Assembly (NCBI GenBank): GCA_025463365.1
Contig: JAOBWM010000185.1
Span: forward strand, 1-40,777
DNA from: Acidimicrobiales bacterium
GTDB lineage: Bacteria; Actinomycetota; Acidimicrobiia; Acidimicrobiales; Iamiaceae
Direction: 5' to 3'
DNA length: 40,777 bases
Shown: positions 23,792 through 32,341 of the stretch, piece by piece
How the letters are laid out: the number at the start of each line of letters is the position of its first letter
Numbering within the stretch: the stretch's first letter is position 1
Notes under the pieces: model-generated
Told to the model about the DNA's origin: nothing
Database searches by the model: none
The model's input: the letters and a program-made list of their open reading frames with translations, nothing else
Position numbers and translations under genes: made by a program

Positions 23792-24692
23792 CGCGTCGGG
23801 GCCGGTGGTGGTCGACCTGGACCCGTCGATCGACGAGATCGACGCGCCCCCAGCCGACGTGCCGCCGAAGGCGAGCCGAGCCCGGCGGGGCCGTCGGCGG
23901 CCGGTCGAGTACGCCTTTCGGGCCATCGCCGTCGCCTACGTCTTCTTCCTCGTCGTGTGGCCGGTGGGTCTCGTCGGGGTCAAGACCTTCTCCAAGGGCC
24001 TCAAGCCAGTTGGTGATGCGCTCACCGATCCGCAGGTGGTCCATGCCTTCCGCCTCACCCTGCTCGTCGCCGTGCTCTCGGTGGTCATCAACACCGTGTT
24101 CGGCGTGGGCATCTCCATCCTGCTCGTGCGGTACCGGTTCCCGGGTCGGCGCGTCCTCAGCGCCTTGATCGACCTGCCGCTGTCGGTGTCGCCCGTCGTC
24201 GTGGGCCTGGCGCTCGTGCTCGTGTACGGCGGGCGGGGCAACTGGTTCGGCCCATCGCTCGAGCGGGCCGGCATCCAGGTCATCTTCGCCACCCCCGGCA
24301 TCGTCCTCGCCACGATCTTCGTATCGCTGCCGCTCGTGGTCCGCGAGCTCGTGCCGGTGCTCGAGGAGATCGGCACCGAACAGGAGCAGGCGGCCCGGAG
24401 CCTGGGGGCCAGCGCCTGGCAGTCGTTCTGGCGGATCACGTTCCCGGCCATCCGGTGGGCCACCGTCTACGGCGTCGTGCTCAGCCTGGCCCGCTCGCTC
24501 GGCGAGTTCGGCGCCGTGAAGATCGTGTCGGGCAACTTCGTGAACCAGACCCAGACCGTCACCCTCGTGGTGGAGCAGAAGTACCAGGAGTTCCAGCAGC
24601 AGACCGCCTACATCACGTCGTTCTTCTTGGCGGCCGTGTCGGTGCTCTGCCTCGTGATCGTGTCGGTCCTCCGGCCGAAGGGAGAGCAATGA
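23784..24692 (+). CDS. cysW: Sulfate ABC transporter permease CysW
   Basis: A 302-residue membrane protein with an extra hydrophilic N-terminal stretch of about 50 residues ([20 protein letters not shown]) before the first transmembrane segment. Family strings include [20 protein letters not shown] and [20 protein letters not shown]. The EAA loop is [20 protein letters not shown]. It pairs with CysT. The GTG start overlaps cysT; the stop overlaps a small downstream frame as ATGA. Confidence 0.9.
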   Translation: MGDASGPVVVDLDPSIDEIDAPPADVPPKASRARRGRRRPVEYAFRAIAVAYVFFLVVWPVGLVGVKTFSKGLKPVGDALTDPQVVHAFRLTLLVAVLSVVINTVFGVGISILLVRYRFPGRRVLSALIDLPLSVSPVVVGLALVLVYGGRGNWFGPSLERAGIQVIFATPGIVLATIFVSLPLVVRELVPVLEEIGTEQEQAARSLGASAWQSFWRITFPAIRWATVYGVVLSLARSLGEFGAVKIVSGNFVNQTQTVTLVVEQKYQEFQQQTAYITSFFLAAVSVLCLVIVSVLRPKGEQ

Positions 24693-24844
24693 TGACCCCG
24701 AAGAGCCCGAAGAGCGCGATGAGCCCGATGAGCCCGATGAGCCCGGACCGAGGGCCGAACGATGGGGAGGGGTGGATGGGCGGTCTGGTCCCGACCACTC
24801 GCCTCGTCGATGGCCGAGCGACGACGTCGAGGAGCGGACGGTGA
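24689..24844 (+). CDS. Possible 51-residue small protein inside the cys operon
   Basis: The frame begins with ATGATG overlapping the cysW stop and ends with GTGA overlapping the cysA start, the geometry of a translationally coupled gene. GGGAGAG lies just upstream. The product starts [20 protein letters not shown] and has no recognised domain. The nucleotide sequence contains three direct GATGAGCCC repeats. It may only be a coupling spacer that carries ribosomes from cysW to cysA. Confidence 0.4.
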   Translation: MMTPKSPKSAMSPMSPMSPDRGPNDGEGWMGGLVPTTRLVDGRATTSRSGR

Positions 24845-25821
24845 GCATCGAGATCAAGGGTGTCGGCAAGCGGTTCGGGGACTTCGTCGCCCTCGCCGAC
24901 ATCGATCTGAACGTTCGCAGCGGCCAGCTGACCGCGCTGCTGGGCCCGAGCGGCGGCGGCAAGTCCACCTTGCTGCGGATCATCGCCGGGCTCGAGAGCG
25001 CGGACGAAGGCACCGTCGTCATCGAGGGCAACGAGGCCACCCACCTGCCGCCCCAGAAGCGCAACGTGGGGTTCGTGTTCCAGCACTACGCCGCGTTCAA
25101 GCACCTGAGCGTGCGCCGCAACGTGGCCTTCGGGCTGGAGATCCGCAAGCGCCCGAAGGACGAGATCCGGCGCCGGGTGGACGAGCTGCTCGAGCTCGTG
25201 CACCTGTCGCAGTTCGCCGACCGGCTCCCGTCGCAGCTGTCGGGCGGCCAGCGCCAGCGCATGGCGCTGGCCCGGGCCCTCGCCGTCGAGCCGAGCGTCC
25301 TGCTGCTCGACGAGCCCTTCGGTGCCCTCGACGCCAAGGTGCGCAAGGAGCTGCGCGACTGGCTGCGCCGCCTCCACGACGAGGTCCACGTCACGACGGT
25401 GTTCGTCACCCACGACCAGGAGGAGGCGCTCGAGGTCTCCGACGAGATCGTGGTGATCAACGACGGTCGCATCGAACAGGTGGGCGGGCCCGACGACCTC
25501 TACGACCGTCCCGCGAACGACTTCGTCATGAGCTTCCTCGGCCCGGTGACGCGCCTCGGTGGCGTGCTGGTCCGCCCGCACGACCTCGAGGTGTACGCCG
25601 CCGATCCGGGTCCCGGCGCGGTCGCCGGCACCGTGGCCCGCGTGGTGCGGGTGGGCTTCGAGGTGCGGGTGGACGTGTCCGTTGGCGGTGACGCCTCCGA
25701 GCCGCCCGTCCAGGTGGTGCTCACGCGGACCGAGGCGCTCCGCCTCGGGTTGGAGGAGGGCAAGGCCGTCTGGGTGAAGGCCACGGCCGGCGCACCCACG
25801 GTCGTGGGCGCAGCCGGCTGA
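24841..25821 (+). CDS. cysA: Sulfate ABC transporter ATPase CysA
   Basis: A 326-residue ATPase. Walker A is GPSGGGKST (about residue 36), the Q-loop is in [13 protein letters not shown], the ABC signature is LSGGQRQR, Walker B is [11 protein letters not shown] and the switch histidine is in [14 protein letters not shown]. From about residue 235 a C-terminal TOBE-like regulatory domain follows ([12 protein letters not shown]). GTG with GAGGAG 7 bases upstream. It powers sulfate import with CysT and CysW. It is convergent with the next gene and separated from it by 17 bp. Confidence 0.9.
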   Translation: MSIEIKGVGKRFGDFVALADIDLNVRSGQLTALLGPSGGGKSTLLRIIAGLESADEGTVVIEGNEATHLPPQKRNVGFVFQHYAAFKHLSVRRNVAFGLEIRKRPKDEIRRRVDELLELVHLSQFADRLPSQLSGGQRQRMALARALAVEPSVLLLDEPFGALDAKVRKELRDWLRRLHDEVHVTTVFVTHDQEEALEVSDEIVVINDGRIEQVGGPDDLYDRPANDFVMSFLGPVTRLGGVLVRPHDLEVYAADPGPGAVAGTVARVVRVGFEVRVDVSVGGDASEPPVQVVLTRTEALRLGLEEGKAVWVKATAGAPTVVGAAG

Positions 25822-25838
25822 GTCGGCCGTAGGTCCTG

Positions 25839-28007
25839 TCAGCCGACCCGGCGGGCGTACTCGTCGGATCGCTGGAAGCCCGTCACGAGGGCGTCGGTGC
25901 TGGAGCCCTTCACCTTCTTGACCCAGTAGGTCCAACCGCTGGGATCGGGTGCCCGGCCGAGCATGCCCAGGAAGACCATCGCCACGTTGACCTCGGGGGA
26001 CAGGATCGTCTTGGCGCTGCCCTCGGCGTAGCCCGCCACGAGCGTGCCGCGGGTCGTGCCGGTGGTGAGCTTGACGAGGTCGTTGGCCCGCTCGACCGTG
26101 GTCGGGGCCCGCTTGAACAGGTTCTGGTAGATGTGCGTGATGAAGTCGTTGTTGCTCAGCCCCGACACCGAGGGATCCTCGGCGTAGGTCTGGGCCAGGT
26201 CGGCCGGGGTGTCGCCGCTGCGCAGGCGGGCGACGGCCGCGTCGACGGTCGCCTTCGTGGGTGGGTACGTCCCCCGGACGCCGAGGTACGCGCGCACCGC
26301 GGGCGCGACCACCGCGCCGAACTCGCTGGAACCCATGAACGATCGGATTACCGTGCTCCCGGTCGTGCCGTTGTGGAGGCGGCTCGTCCAGAACGTCGTG
26401 CCGGCGACATCGGCTGACCGGCCGAGGAAGTCGGTGTACTGCTGGCGCACGAACGATGCCGGGCAGTTGAACGGGATCCACGCGTCGTGCTCGGGCTGGT
26501 ACCGGCCGGATCGGCGGGCGTCGCGGTGGAACTGTGGCCAATCGGCGCGGCACAGGCTGTTTCCGGTGGCGAAGAGGTAGACGCGGGTGAGGTCGCCGGG
26601 CGCCATGACGCCCCCGTGCCCGTTGACCCGGTACACGGTGGACTGGGCGATCACGGTCTTGCCGTTGACCTCGGCCACCGCCGGCGACGATCCGGGGGCG
26701 AGGGTGCCGACGTCGGTGAGGCGGTACGAGTCCTCGACCGCGCCCGTCTTGCCGTCGTAGATGCGGAGGTCCTTGTCGAGGGTCGAGATGACCTCCTGCG
26801 AACCGTCGGCGTCGACGTCCGCGATGACCGTCCCGCCGGAGGTGTAGTAGCCGGTGTTGCAGCCGTTGATGCTCGTGGCGTTGCAGCCCCTCCAGTTGCG
26901 GTGGCCGTTCGCCTCGTAGGAGTACAGCCACCCACCGTCGGACGCGAAGGAGACCTCGAGCTTGCCGTCGCCGTCGAGGTCGCCGATGGCGGGCGAGCCC
27001 ATGACCCGGCCCTCGACGGTGACCGGCCAGCCGGGCAGGTTCTTGCGGTTGTAGGCGGTGATCGCCCGCACCTGGCGGCCCCGGGGGTCGGGCCAGTTGA
27101 AGCCCGTGCCCACGACGAGCTCGGGGTACTTGTCGCCGTTCAGGTCAGCGATGGCCGGCGAGGACCACACGGTCTGGCCGGCGACGGAGAGCGGGTAGCC
27201 GGGGTAGTTGGCGCCGTTGTTGCCGTGCAGGACCCAGATGAGCCCGCCCTCGGGCTTGCCCAGCGGGTTGTTGGCGTAGATGTCGCCGCCGACGATGACC
27301 TCGGGCTTCCCGTCACGGTCGATGTCGGCGACCGTCGGGCTCGACCAGTTGCTGTCCTCGAGGAACTTGCGCCACAGGAGCGTCCCGGTCTTCGACCACG
27401 CATAGATGGTGTGGTCGTAGTTCGAGGCGACGATGTCGAGGATCTTGTCGCCGTTCACGTCGGCGATCGTCGGGGTACCGAAGAAGCCATCGGGCCGGCA
27501 GTCGGTCCCGGGCGGGCAGTACAACGGCGCGCCCTGGCGGAACGTGCGGACGATCGCCCCGGTCGGCCCGTTCAGCCAGATCACGCGCCCGTCCATCGTC
27601 CCCACGATCACGTCGGGCTTGCCGTCGCTGCCGAGGTCGGCGATGGTCGGCGAGGCCTGGATGGCCGTGTTGCCGACCTTCACCGACCAGAGCCGCGAAC
27701 GGTCGGTCGTGCGGTATGCCTCGACGGTCCCGTCCATGCTCCCGATCACGATCTCGGGGGTGTTGTCGCCGGTGATGTCGGCCAGGGCCGGGCTGGCGTA
27801 CGCCTGCTTGGGTCCGTCGCCCTGGTAGATGCCCGAGAGCTTGTGGTCGATGCGTCCCTGCAGCGAGACCGAGGCCGTGGTGGCCCCGGCAGGCGCCGGT
27901 GCGAGGGGTGTACCCGCGGGACCGACGAGGAGGGTCGCGCCGACGGCGATGACGGTGGCCAAGCGGGCAGCGACGGCCCGGCGGGTGGTGCTGGCGGTGG
28001 GACGCAA
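25839..28007 (-). CDS. Secreted FG-GAP repeat protein with DUF4214 tail
   Basis: About 722 residues. A signal peptide (RLATVIAVGATLLVGPAG) is followed by a series of FG-GAP/VCBS-like repeats, each with a calcium-type loop such as ADITGDNTPEIVIGSMDG, ADVNGDKILDIVASN, ADIDRDGKPEVIVGGD and GDLDGDGKLEVSFASDGG, predicting a beta-propeller. The last 200 residues contain DUF4214-type units (VRQQYTDFLGRSADVAGTTF; IYQNLFKRAP; FLGMLGRAPDPSGWTYW) often seen in surface proteins. TTG at 28007 has GGAG 7 bases upstream and puts the signal peptide near the N-terminus; an in-frame start at 28097 is the alternative. Probably a surface or adhesion protein (inference). Confidence 0.8.
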   Translation of the reverse strand: MRPTASTTRRAVAARLATVIAVGATLLVGPAGTPLAPAPAGATTASVSLQGRIDHKLSGIYQGDGPKQAYASPALADITGDNTPEIVIGSMDGTVEAYRTTDRSRLWSVKVGNTAIQASPTIADLGSDGKPDVIVGTMDGRVIWLNGPTGAIVRTFRQGAPLYCPPGTDCRPDGFFGTPTIADVNGDKILDIVASNYDHTIYAWSKTGTLLWRKFLEDSNWSSPTVADIDRDGKPEVIVGGDIYANNPLGKPEGGLIWVLHGNNGANYPGYPLSVAGQTVWSSPAIADLNGDKYPELVVGTGFNWPDPRGRQVRAITAYNRKNLPGWPVTVEGRVMGSPAIGDLDGDGKLEVSFASDGGWLYSYEANGHRNWRGCNATSINGCNTGYYTSGGTVIADVDADGSQEVISTLDKDLRIYDGKTGAVEDSYRLTDVGTLAPGSSPAVAEVNGKTVIAQSTVYRVNGHGGVMAPGDLTRVYLFATGNSLCRADWPQFHRDARRSGRYQPEHDAWIPFNCPASFVRQQYTDFLGRSADVAGTTFWTSRLHNGTTGSTVIRSFMGSSEFGAVVAPAVRAYLGVRGTYPPTKATVDAAVARLRSGDTPADLAQTYAEDPSVSGLSNNDFITHIYQNLFKRAPTTVERANDLVKLTTGTTRGTLVAGYAEGSAKTILSPEVNVAMVFLGMLGRAPDPSGWTYWVKKVKGSSTDALVTGFQRSDEYARRVG

Positions 28008-28197
28008 GGTGGTGCTCCGGATCGAACGGGGTGGTGGCGAGGCGGGAGGGCCCACAGGGTGGCCCATCGGCGCTACCAAAGTCGACATGACGGACATTTC
28101 GGCCAGGTCGGGACGGAATCACCCACTCTGGTGACGCCTGTCACGGTGACGCCCGTTGTGGTTCACTGGGGGGTGGGCGACCACCCGGAGGTAAGCC

Positions 28198-28632
28198 GTG
28201 CAGGTCAGCGTGTTGTTGCAGAACAAGGGCTCCGACGTCGTGTCCGTAGGGCCTGACGCATCGGTGGCCAAAGTGGTCGCGGTGCTCGCCGAACACCGCA
28301 TCGGAGCCGTCGTCGTCTCCGCCGACGGCAGCCACATCGACGGCGTCTTGTCCGAGCGCGACGTGGTGCGCGCGCTGTCGAGAGATGGCGGTGCGGCACT
28401 CGAGCGCCCGGCCCGTGACCTCATGACGTCGGAGGTCTTCACCTGCCAGCCCGACACGACGGTCGAGGAGCTGATGTCGCTCATGACCGACCGCCGGATC
28501 CGGCACATCCCGGTGTTGGTGGAGGGGAGCCTCGCCGGCCTGGTGAGCATCGGCGACGTGGTCAAGGACCGGATCTCCTCGCTCGAGCACGAGACCAAGG
28601 TCCTCCACGACTACATCGCCAACCCCTACTGA
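28198..28632 (+). CDS. CBS-domain pair protein
   Basis: A 144-residue protein of two CBS units: VVSVGPDASVAKVVAVLAEH with GVLSERDVVRAL, and FTCQPDTTVEELMSLMTDRR with IRHIPVLVEG...GLVSIGDVV. Such stand-alone pairs bind adenine nucleotides and sense energy state; partner unknown. The GTG start has GGAGG 6 bases upstream. Its upstream region has two GTGACGCC direct repeats and the palindrome GTGAC GCCT GTCAC (28131-28144), a possible operator. Confidence 0.85.
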   Translation: MQVSVLLQNKGSDVVSVGPDASVAKVVAVLAEHRIGAVVVSADGSHIDGVLSERDVVRALSRDGGAALERPARDLMTSEVFTCQPDTTVEELMSLMTDRRIRHIPVLVEGSLAGLVSIGDVVKDRISSLEHETKVLHDYIANPY

Positions 28633-28917
28633 TCCCCGCCTCACCTCGCCCCGCTGATCGCCTGGTGATCCCACAGGCCGAGGGGGCACGAGTGCGATGA
28701 CGGGCAATGTTCCATCGGGCGCCGACGACGCCAGCCGGACCCGCGTGCCCAGCGGCCACGTTGGCCACGTCCCCCCCGCTTCTGGTGTGCATTCGGAGTC
28801 CAGTGGCCGACGATCGCACACAAGAACTGAAGGCGGTCCGCTTCTGGTGTGCATTCGGAGCCGAGGAGCCGACGATCGCACACAAGAACAGGGCGCGCTG
28901 GGTTGCGCGACGGGGCG
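28633..28917. other. Intergenic gap between convergent genes
   Basis: A gap of 285 bases between the CBS gene and menE. The right part is the two-unit repeat described separately. The rest shows no gene. Confidence 0.7.
28778..28889. repeat. Two-unit repeat with GTGTGC/GCACAC arms
   Basis: Two 50-bp copies (28778-28827 and 28840-28889), offset 62 bp, identical except for a 7-base window in the middle. Each runs from GCTTCTGGTGTGCATTCGGA to GCCGACGATCGCACACAAG. Inner arms GTGTGC and GCACAC, and outer arms CTTCT and AAGAAC, are roughly symmetric. The period equals that of the array at 18116-18724, but the core sequence differs. Confidence 0.8.
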
Positions 28918-30102
28918 CTACCCGTCGCGCTGCGCCTTCCTCGGCGGCGGCGGATCGACGGGACCCTCGTCGAACCGGGGCCGGCGAACCTTGCCGAGTG
29001 AGGTCCGCGGCAGGGAGTCGACGATCACGAGCTCGCGGGGCGAGGCATAGGACGGGAGCACGTCGGCGACGTGGGCCCGGAGCTCGGCGAGACTCGGCGG
29101 CCAGGCGGTGTTCGCGGGCACCACGACGGCGACGACGCGCTCGCCCCACTCGTGGTCGGGACGGCCGGTGATCCGCACCTCGGCCACGCCGGGGTGCGAC
29201 CCCACGGCCGCTTCCACCGGCGCGGGCCACACGTTCTCGCCGCCGCTGACGATGAGGTCCTCGGCCCGTCCGTCGACGGCGAGCTTCGAGTACCCGTCCC
29301 AGTGGCCGAGGTCGCCGGTGACGAACCAGCCGTCCGGGTCGGTCACCGGCGTGACGTCGCCGGTCTTGTTGCGGATGCCGCGGGCGAGCACCGGGCCGCG
29401 GATCGCGATCTCCCCGCCCTCGCGGATGCGGACGTCGACACCGTCGAGGGGCAGCCCTTCGTAGACGACCCCGCCCCCGGTCTCGGTGAGGCCGTAGGTG
29501 CGGACGACGTTGGCGGGCCGGGCGACGGGATCCGGGGCCCCGCCGAGCACCACCCACCGGAACGACGACGGGTCCAGGCGGTCGATGGCCGTCGGCACCA
29601 GCGAGACCAGGGTGCTGCCGAGCACAGCGGGCGCGGCGGCAACATCGGCGGCGTCGAACCGCTCGAAGACGTCGACCGGCGTGTCGGTGATGATCGAGCG
29701 GACGAGGACCCCGAGACCGCCGAGGTGGCCGAGGGGGAGGCACGCGAGCCAGCGGTCGGCGCCCGGATCGATGCCGAGGCGTGCGTACACGGCCCAGGCG
29801 TGGCGCGACAGCGACTCGTCGGTGTGGACCACCAGCTTCGGCTCGCCGGTGGATCCGCTGGTGGCGATCACGAGGGCATCGCCGTCCTCGACCTGCGGGG
29901 CTCCCGGATCGACGGGGACGCGCTCGCTGTTCCCACCGCCGACGATGGCGTGGGGGCGGGCCTGGTCGAGCAGGCCGATCTGTACCTGCCGCGGCAGGCG
30001 TTGGTCGATGGGCAGCACGGCGTCGCCGTCGTCCCACGCCCGGCGTAGGGCGGCCTCGAACGCGGGTCCGCCCGGGAGGTCGATGGCCACGAGCTCGTGC
30101 AC
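28918..30102 (-). CDS. menE: O-succinylbenzoate-CoA ligase
   Basis: A 394-residue adenylate-forming enzyme, somewhat short for the family because the N-terminal part is compact. Motifs: ATSGSTGEPK (P-loop, about residue 102), YGLTETGGG, TGDLGHWDGYSKLAVDGRAE, DLIVSGGENVWP and the C-terminal PRTSLGKVRRP with the catalytic lysine. It activates o-succinylbenzoate with ATP and CoA in menaquinone synthesis. Assignment to MenE rather than another acyl-CoA ligase rests on size and on the neighbouring men genes. GTG at 30102 begins the conserved region; the frame is open further upstream. It is divergent from menA across 117 bp. Confidence 0.8.
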   Translation of the reverse strand: MHELVAIDLPGGPAFEAALRRAWDDGDAVLPIDQRLPRQVQIGLLDQARPHAIVGGGNSERVPVDPGAPQVEDGDALVIATSGSTGEPKLVVHTDESLSRHAWAVYARLGIDPGADRWLACLPLGHLGGLGVLVRSIITDTPVDVFERFDAADVAAAPAVLGSTLVSLVPTAIDRLDPSSFRWVVLGGAPDPVARPANVVRTYGLTETGGGVVYEGLPLDGVDVRIREGGEIAIRGPVLARGIRNKTGDVTPVTDPDGWFVTGDLGHWDGYSKLAVDGRAEDLIVSGGENVWPAPVEAAVGSHPGVAEVRITGRPDHEWGERVVAVVVPANTAWPPSLAELRAHVADVLPSYASPRELVIVDSLPRTSLGKVRRPRFDEGPVDPPPPRKAQRDG

Positions 30103-30219
30103 GGCCGTCAGCCTGCCAGCCCCGCCCCACCCGGCGGCGCCATGGCCGCGCGGCACGCGAGGTTCTCCCATCGACGCCGCGGCGGCCAGACTCGCCGGGA
30201 TGGGTTCCAGGAGCGGCCG

Positions 30220-31101
30220 ATGAACGTGTGGGTGGCCGGTGCGCGGCCCCGGACCCTTCCCGCGGCGATCGTGCCCGTGGCCGTCGGCACCGCCTGTGCG
30301 GTCGGTCGTGTGCCGGGGGGCCTGATCTGGTGGCGGGCCGTGGCCGCCATGGTCGTGGCCCTCGCACTGCAGGTCGCCACCAACTACGCCAACGACTACA
30401 GCGACGGCGTGCGCGGCACCGATGCCGACGACATGCGCGTCGGTCCGGTGCGCCTGGTCGGCCAGGGCCTCGCCGCGCCTCGTGCGGTGAAGCGCGCGGC
30501 GATGGCGTCCTTCGCGGTCGCCGGCGTCGTGGGAACCGCCTTGGCCCTGGCCGTCGGGCCCGAACTGTTCGTCGTGGGCGCGGCGGCGATCGCGGCCGGG
30601 TGGTTCTACACGGGGGGCCCGCGGCCCTACGGCTATGCCGGGTTGGGCGAGGCGTTCGTGTTCGTGTTCTTCGGCGTCGTGGCCACCGCCGGATCCGCCT
30701 ACGTCCAGACCGGATCGCTGGAGCCGCTCGCGCTCGGAGCGTCGGTCCCCGTCGGGTTCCTCGCGACCGCGCTCCTCGTCGTCAACAACCTCCGGGACAT
30801 CCCGGGCGATACCCAGGTCGGGAAGCGCACCCTCGCAGTCCGCCTCGGCGACCAGCGGACGCGGGTGCTCTACGTGGCGCTCGTGGTCGGCGCGATCGTC
30901 GCCGTCCCGTTCGTGGCCGGGCTCGGCTCGCGGCCGGCGGCCGCGCTGGCCCTTGCCGCCGTCCTCGTGGCGCGCAAGCCCGTGCTCGAGGTGCTCTCGG
31001 GTGCTCGTGGGCCTGGGCTCATCCCGGTCCTTGGCGCGACCGGCAAGGTCCAGCTCGCCTTCGGCCTGCTGTTCACCATCGGCCTCGCCATCATCGTCTG
31101 A
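30220..31101 (+). CDS. menA: 1,4-dihydroxy-2-naphthoate polyprenyltransferase
   Basis: A 293-residue integral membrane protein of the UbiA superfamily. The first aspartate-rich motif is [17 protein letters not shown] (about residue 49) and the second is [20 protein letters not shown] (about 188). Eight or so hydrophobic segments are visible. It joins the polyprenyl tail to the naphthoate ring at the membrane. ATG with AGGAG 7 bases upstream. It is divergent from menE and convergent with menH. Confidence 0.9.
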   Translation: MNVWVAGARPRTLPAAIVPVAVGTACAVGRVPGGLIWWRAVAAMVVALALQVATNYANDYSDGVRGTDADDMRVGPVRLVGQGLAAPRAVKRAAMASFAVAGVVGTALALAVGPELFVVGAAAIAAGWFYTGGPRPYGYAGLGEAFVFVFFGVVATAGSAYVQTGSLEPLALGASVPVGFLATALLVVNNLRDIPGDTQVGKRTLAVRLGDQRTRVLYVALVVGAIVAVPFVAGLGSRPAAALALAAVLVARKPVLEVLSGARGPGLIPVLGATGKVQLAFGLLFTIGLAIIV

Positions 31102-31157
31102 CCGGATCGGTCAGCCGGCCGACGGGGTCGGGGCGCGAGGTGATCCGCTGGCTCGCG

Positions 31158-31225
31158 TGGTCAGCCGACAGTGCGCGTGAGGCGGACGTGGGTCACGGGT
31201 GCGGTGCTGACCATCTCCGCGCACT
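31158..31225. other. Interleaved inverted repeats (pseudoknot-like) between menA and menH
   Basis: TGGTCAGC (31158-31165) pairs with GCTGACCA (31206-31213), and AGTGCGCG (31170-31177) pairs with CGCGCACT (31218-31225). Both stems are perfect 8-mers and are interleaved a-b-a'-b', with equal 4-base gaps. Such an order allows a pseudoknot or two alternative hairpins. The location between convergent genes suggests a termination or 3'-end role. Confidence 0.5.
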
Positions 31226-31239
31226 CGGGTTCCGGGTGC

Positions 31240-32016
31240 TCAGCTCGGGCCGAGGTGTGCTCGGAGGCGGGACGCCACGAGGGCGGGGCGCTGGAGGTGG
31301 GCGGCGTGGCCCGCGCCGGCCACGGGGGCGAACCGGGCGACGGGGCCGGCCCCCGCTCCCGCTCGGGCGCCGATCGCAGCCACGAGCCGGTGGCCGAGCG
31401 CGGTGAACTTGGCGTCGTGCTCCCCGGCGAGGACGAGCGTCGGCGCGTCGATCCGCGCCAGGTCGTCCCACCACGGCGGATCCATGGTCCCGGTGCCGGC
31501 GAGCCGCAGGGAGGAAGCGAGGCCGGCCGCGGTGTTGGTGCGCCGGGCTGCGAGGTCCTCGGGCGTCGGGGAGAGGTCCGCAAAGAGGGGCTGGGCGAGC
31601 CAGCGATCGAGGAACGCGTCGACGCCGTCGGCCTCGATGCGGGCGGCCAGGGCGTCGTCGGCGGCGCGGCGCGCGCTCCGCTCGTCGGGGTCGTCGATGC
31701 CGGCGGTGGCGCCGATGAGGACGAGCCGCTCGACGAGGTCGGGCCGGTCGATGGCCAGGCGGAGGGCCAGCCGGGCGCCCATCGAGTAGCCGACGTAGGT
31801 GGCCCGCCCGCCGGCCGCGCCGAGGAGCTCGGCACCGGCGGCCAGGTCGACGTGCAGGTCGCCGGACCCACCGTGGCCGGGCGCGTCGACCCGGACGACC
31901 TCGTGATCGCCGGCCAGGTCCGCAGCGACGGGAGCCCAGCTCATGAGCGTTTGGGTGAACCCATGGACCAAGACGACCCGCGCCCCCGCTCCCTCGACCA
32001 CCCGGTGCATGCCCAT
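31240..32016 (-). CDS. menH: Alpha/beta hydrolase, probable MenH
   Basis: A 258-residue alpha/beta-hydrolase. HGFTQTLMSW holds the oxyanion-side motif and the nucleophile elbow is VGYSMGARLAL (serine near residue 84), a pattern typical of MenH. The acid is in LVLAGEHDAKF and the histidine in AGAGHAAHLQRP. MenH makes 2-succinyl-6-hydroxy-2,4-cyclohexadiene carboxylate, the step after MenD, and menD lies next door in the opposite direction. ATG at 32016 or 32010 are both possible. A generic hydrolase cannot be excluded, but context favours MenH. Confidence 0.75.
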   Translation of the reverse strand: MGMHRVVEGAGARVVLVHGFTQTLMSWAPVAADLAGDHEVVRVDAPGHGGSGDLHVDLAAGAELLGAAGGRATYVGYSMGARLALRLAIDRPDLVERLVLIGATAGIDDPDERSARRAADDALAARIEADGVDAFLDRWLAQPLFADLSPTPEDLAARRTNTAAGLASSLRLAGTGTMDPPWWDDLARIDAPTLVLAGEHDAKFTALGHRLVAAIGARAGAGAGPVARFAPVAGAGHAAHLQRPALVASRLRAHLGPS

Positions 32017-32118
32017 CGCCCGGACCCTACGGCCCACCGCGGCGGGCCCCCGGCCCACCGCCCTGGGCCCCTGGCCAACGCCCACCGGGCTCGCGTCTGC
32101 GCCCCGCGGCGGTCCCTC

Positions 32119-32168
32119 CCGTTCTTGAGCAAGAACGGATTTGAGCAAGAACGATTTGAGCAAGAACG
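32119..32168. repeat. Palindrome CCGTTCTTGAGCAAGAACGG and tandem half-sites
   Basis: CCGTTCTTG AG CAAGAACGG is a perfect 9-bp inverted repeat (32119-32138). Its right half, TTGAGCAAGAACG, is then repeated twice more in tandem. This array of sites in a divergent promoter region is the usual form of an operator for a dimeric regulator. Confidence 0.6.
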
Positions 32169-32266
32169 GGGAGCGCGGGGCGGAACGAGGAGGCGGTGAG
32201 GTTCGTTGGGGGAGGCGAGGGTGCCGGCGGGGCGGTCTGGGTCGGCCGGGGTGCCGCGGCGTGTGC

Positions 32267-32306
32267 GGGGGGGCGGGTGGTTTCGGGGGTGCAGGGGGTG
32301 CGGGGG
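32267..32306 (+). promoter_or_regulatory. G-quadruplex-type motif upstream of menD
   Basis: G-runs of 7, 3, 5, 5 and 5 are separated by loops of 1, 7, 4 and 3 bases on the coding strand, 36-75 bases before the menD start. It fits the G3+N1-7 definition and includes three GGGGGTGC units. It could form in RNA or DNA. Effect unknown. Confidence 0.45.
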
Positions 32307-32341
32307 TGCGGTGGTCGGGTGGCACCTGCTCAGATGGTCGG

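Larger units (their letters stand above)
32017..32341. other. Divergent menH/menD control region
   Basis: A gap of 325 bases without a gene. It holds the palindrome and short tandem repeats at 32119-32168 and, nearer menD, a G-rich tract with five G-runs (32267-32306) on the menD coding strand. Promoter boxes could not be placed with confidence. Confidence 0.6.

Noticed and set aside
31161-31239. A short minus-strand frame past the end of menH (STAPVTHVRLTRTVG)
   Set aside because: It is out of frame with menH and has no start signal; the stretch is better explained by the interleaved inverted repeats.
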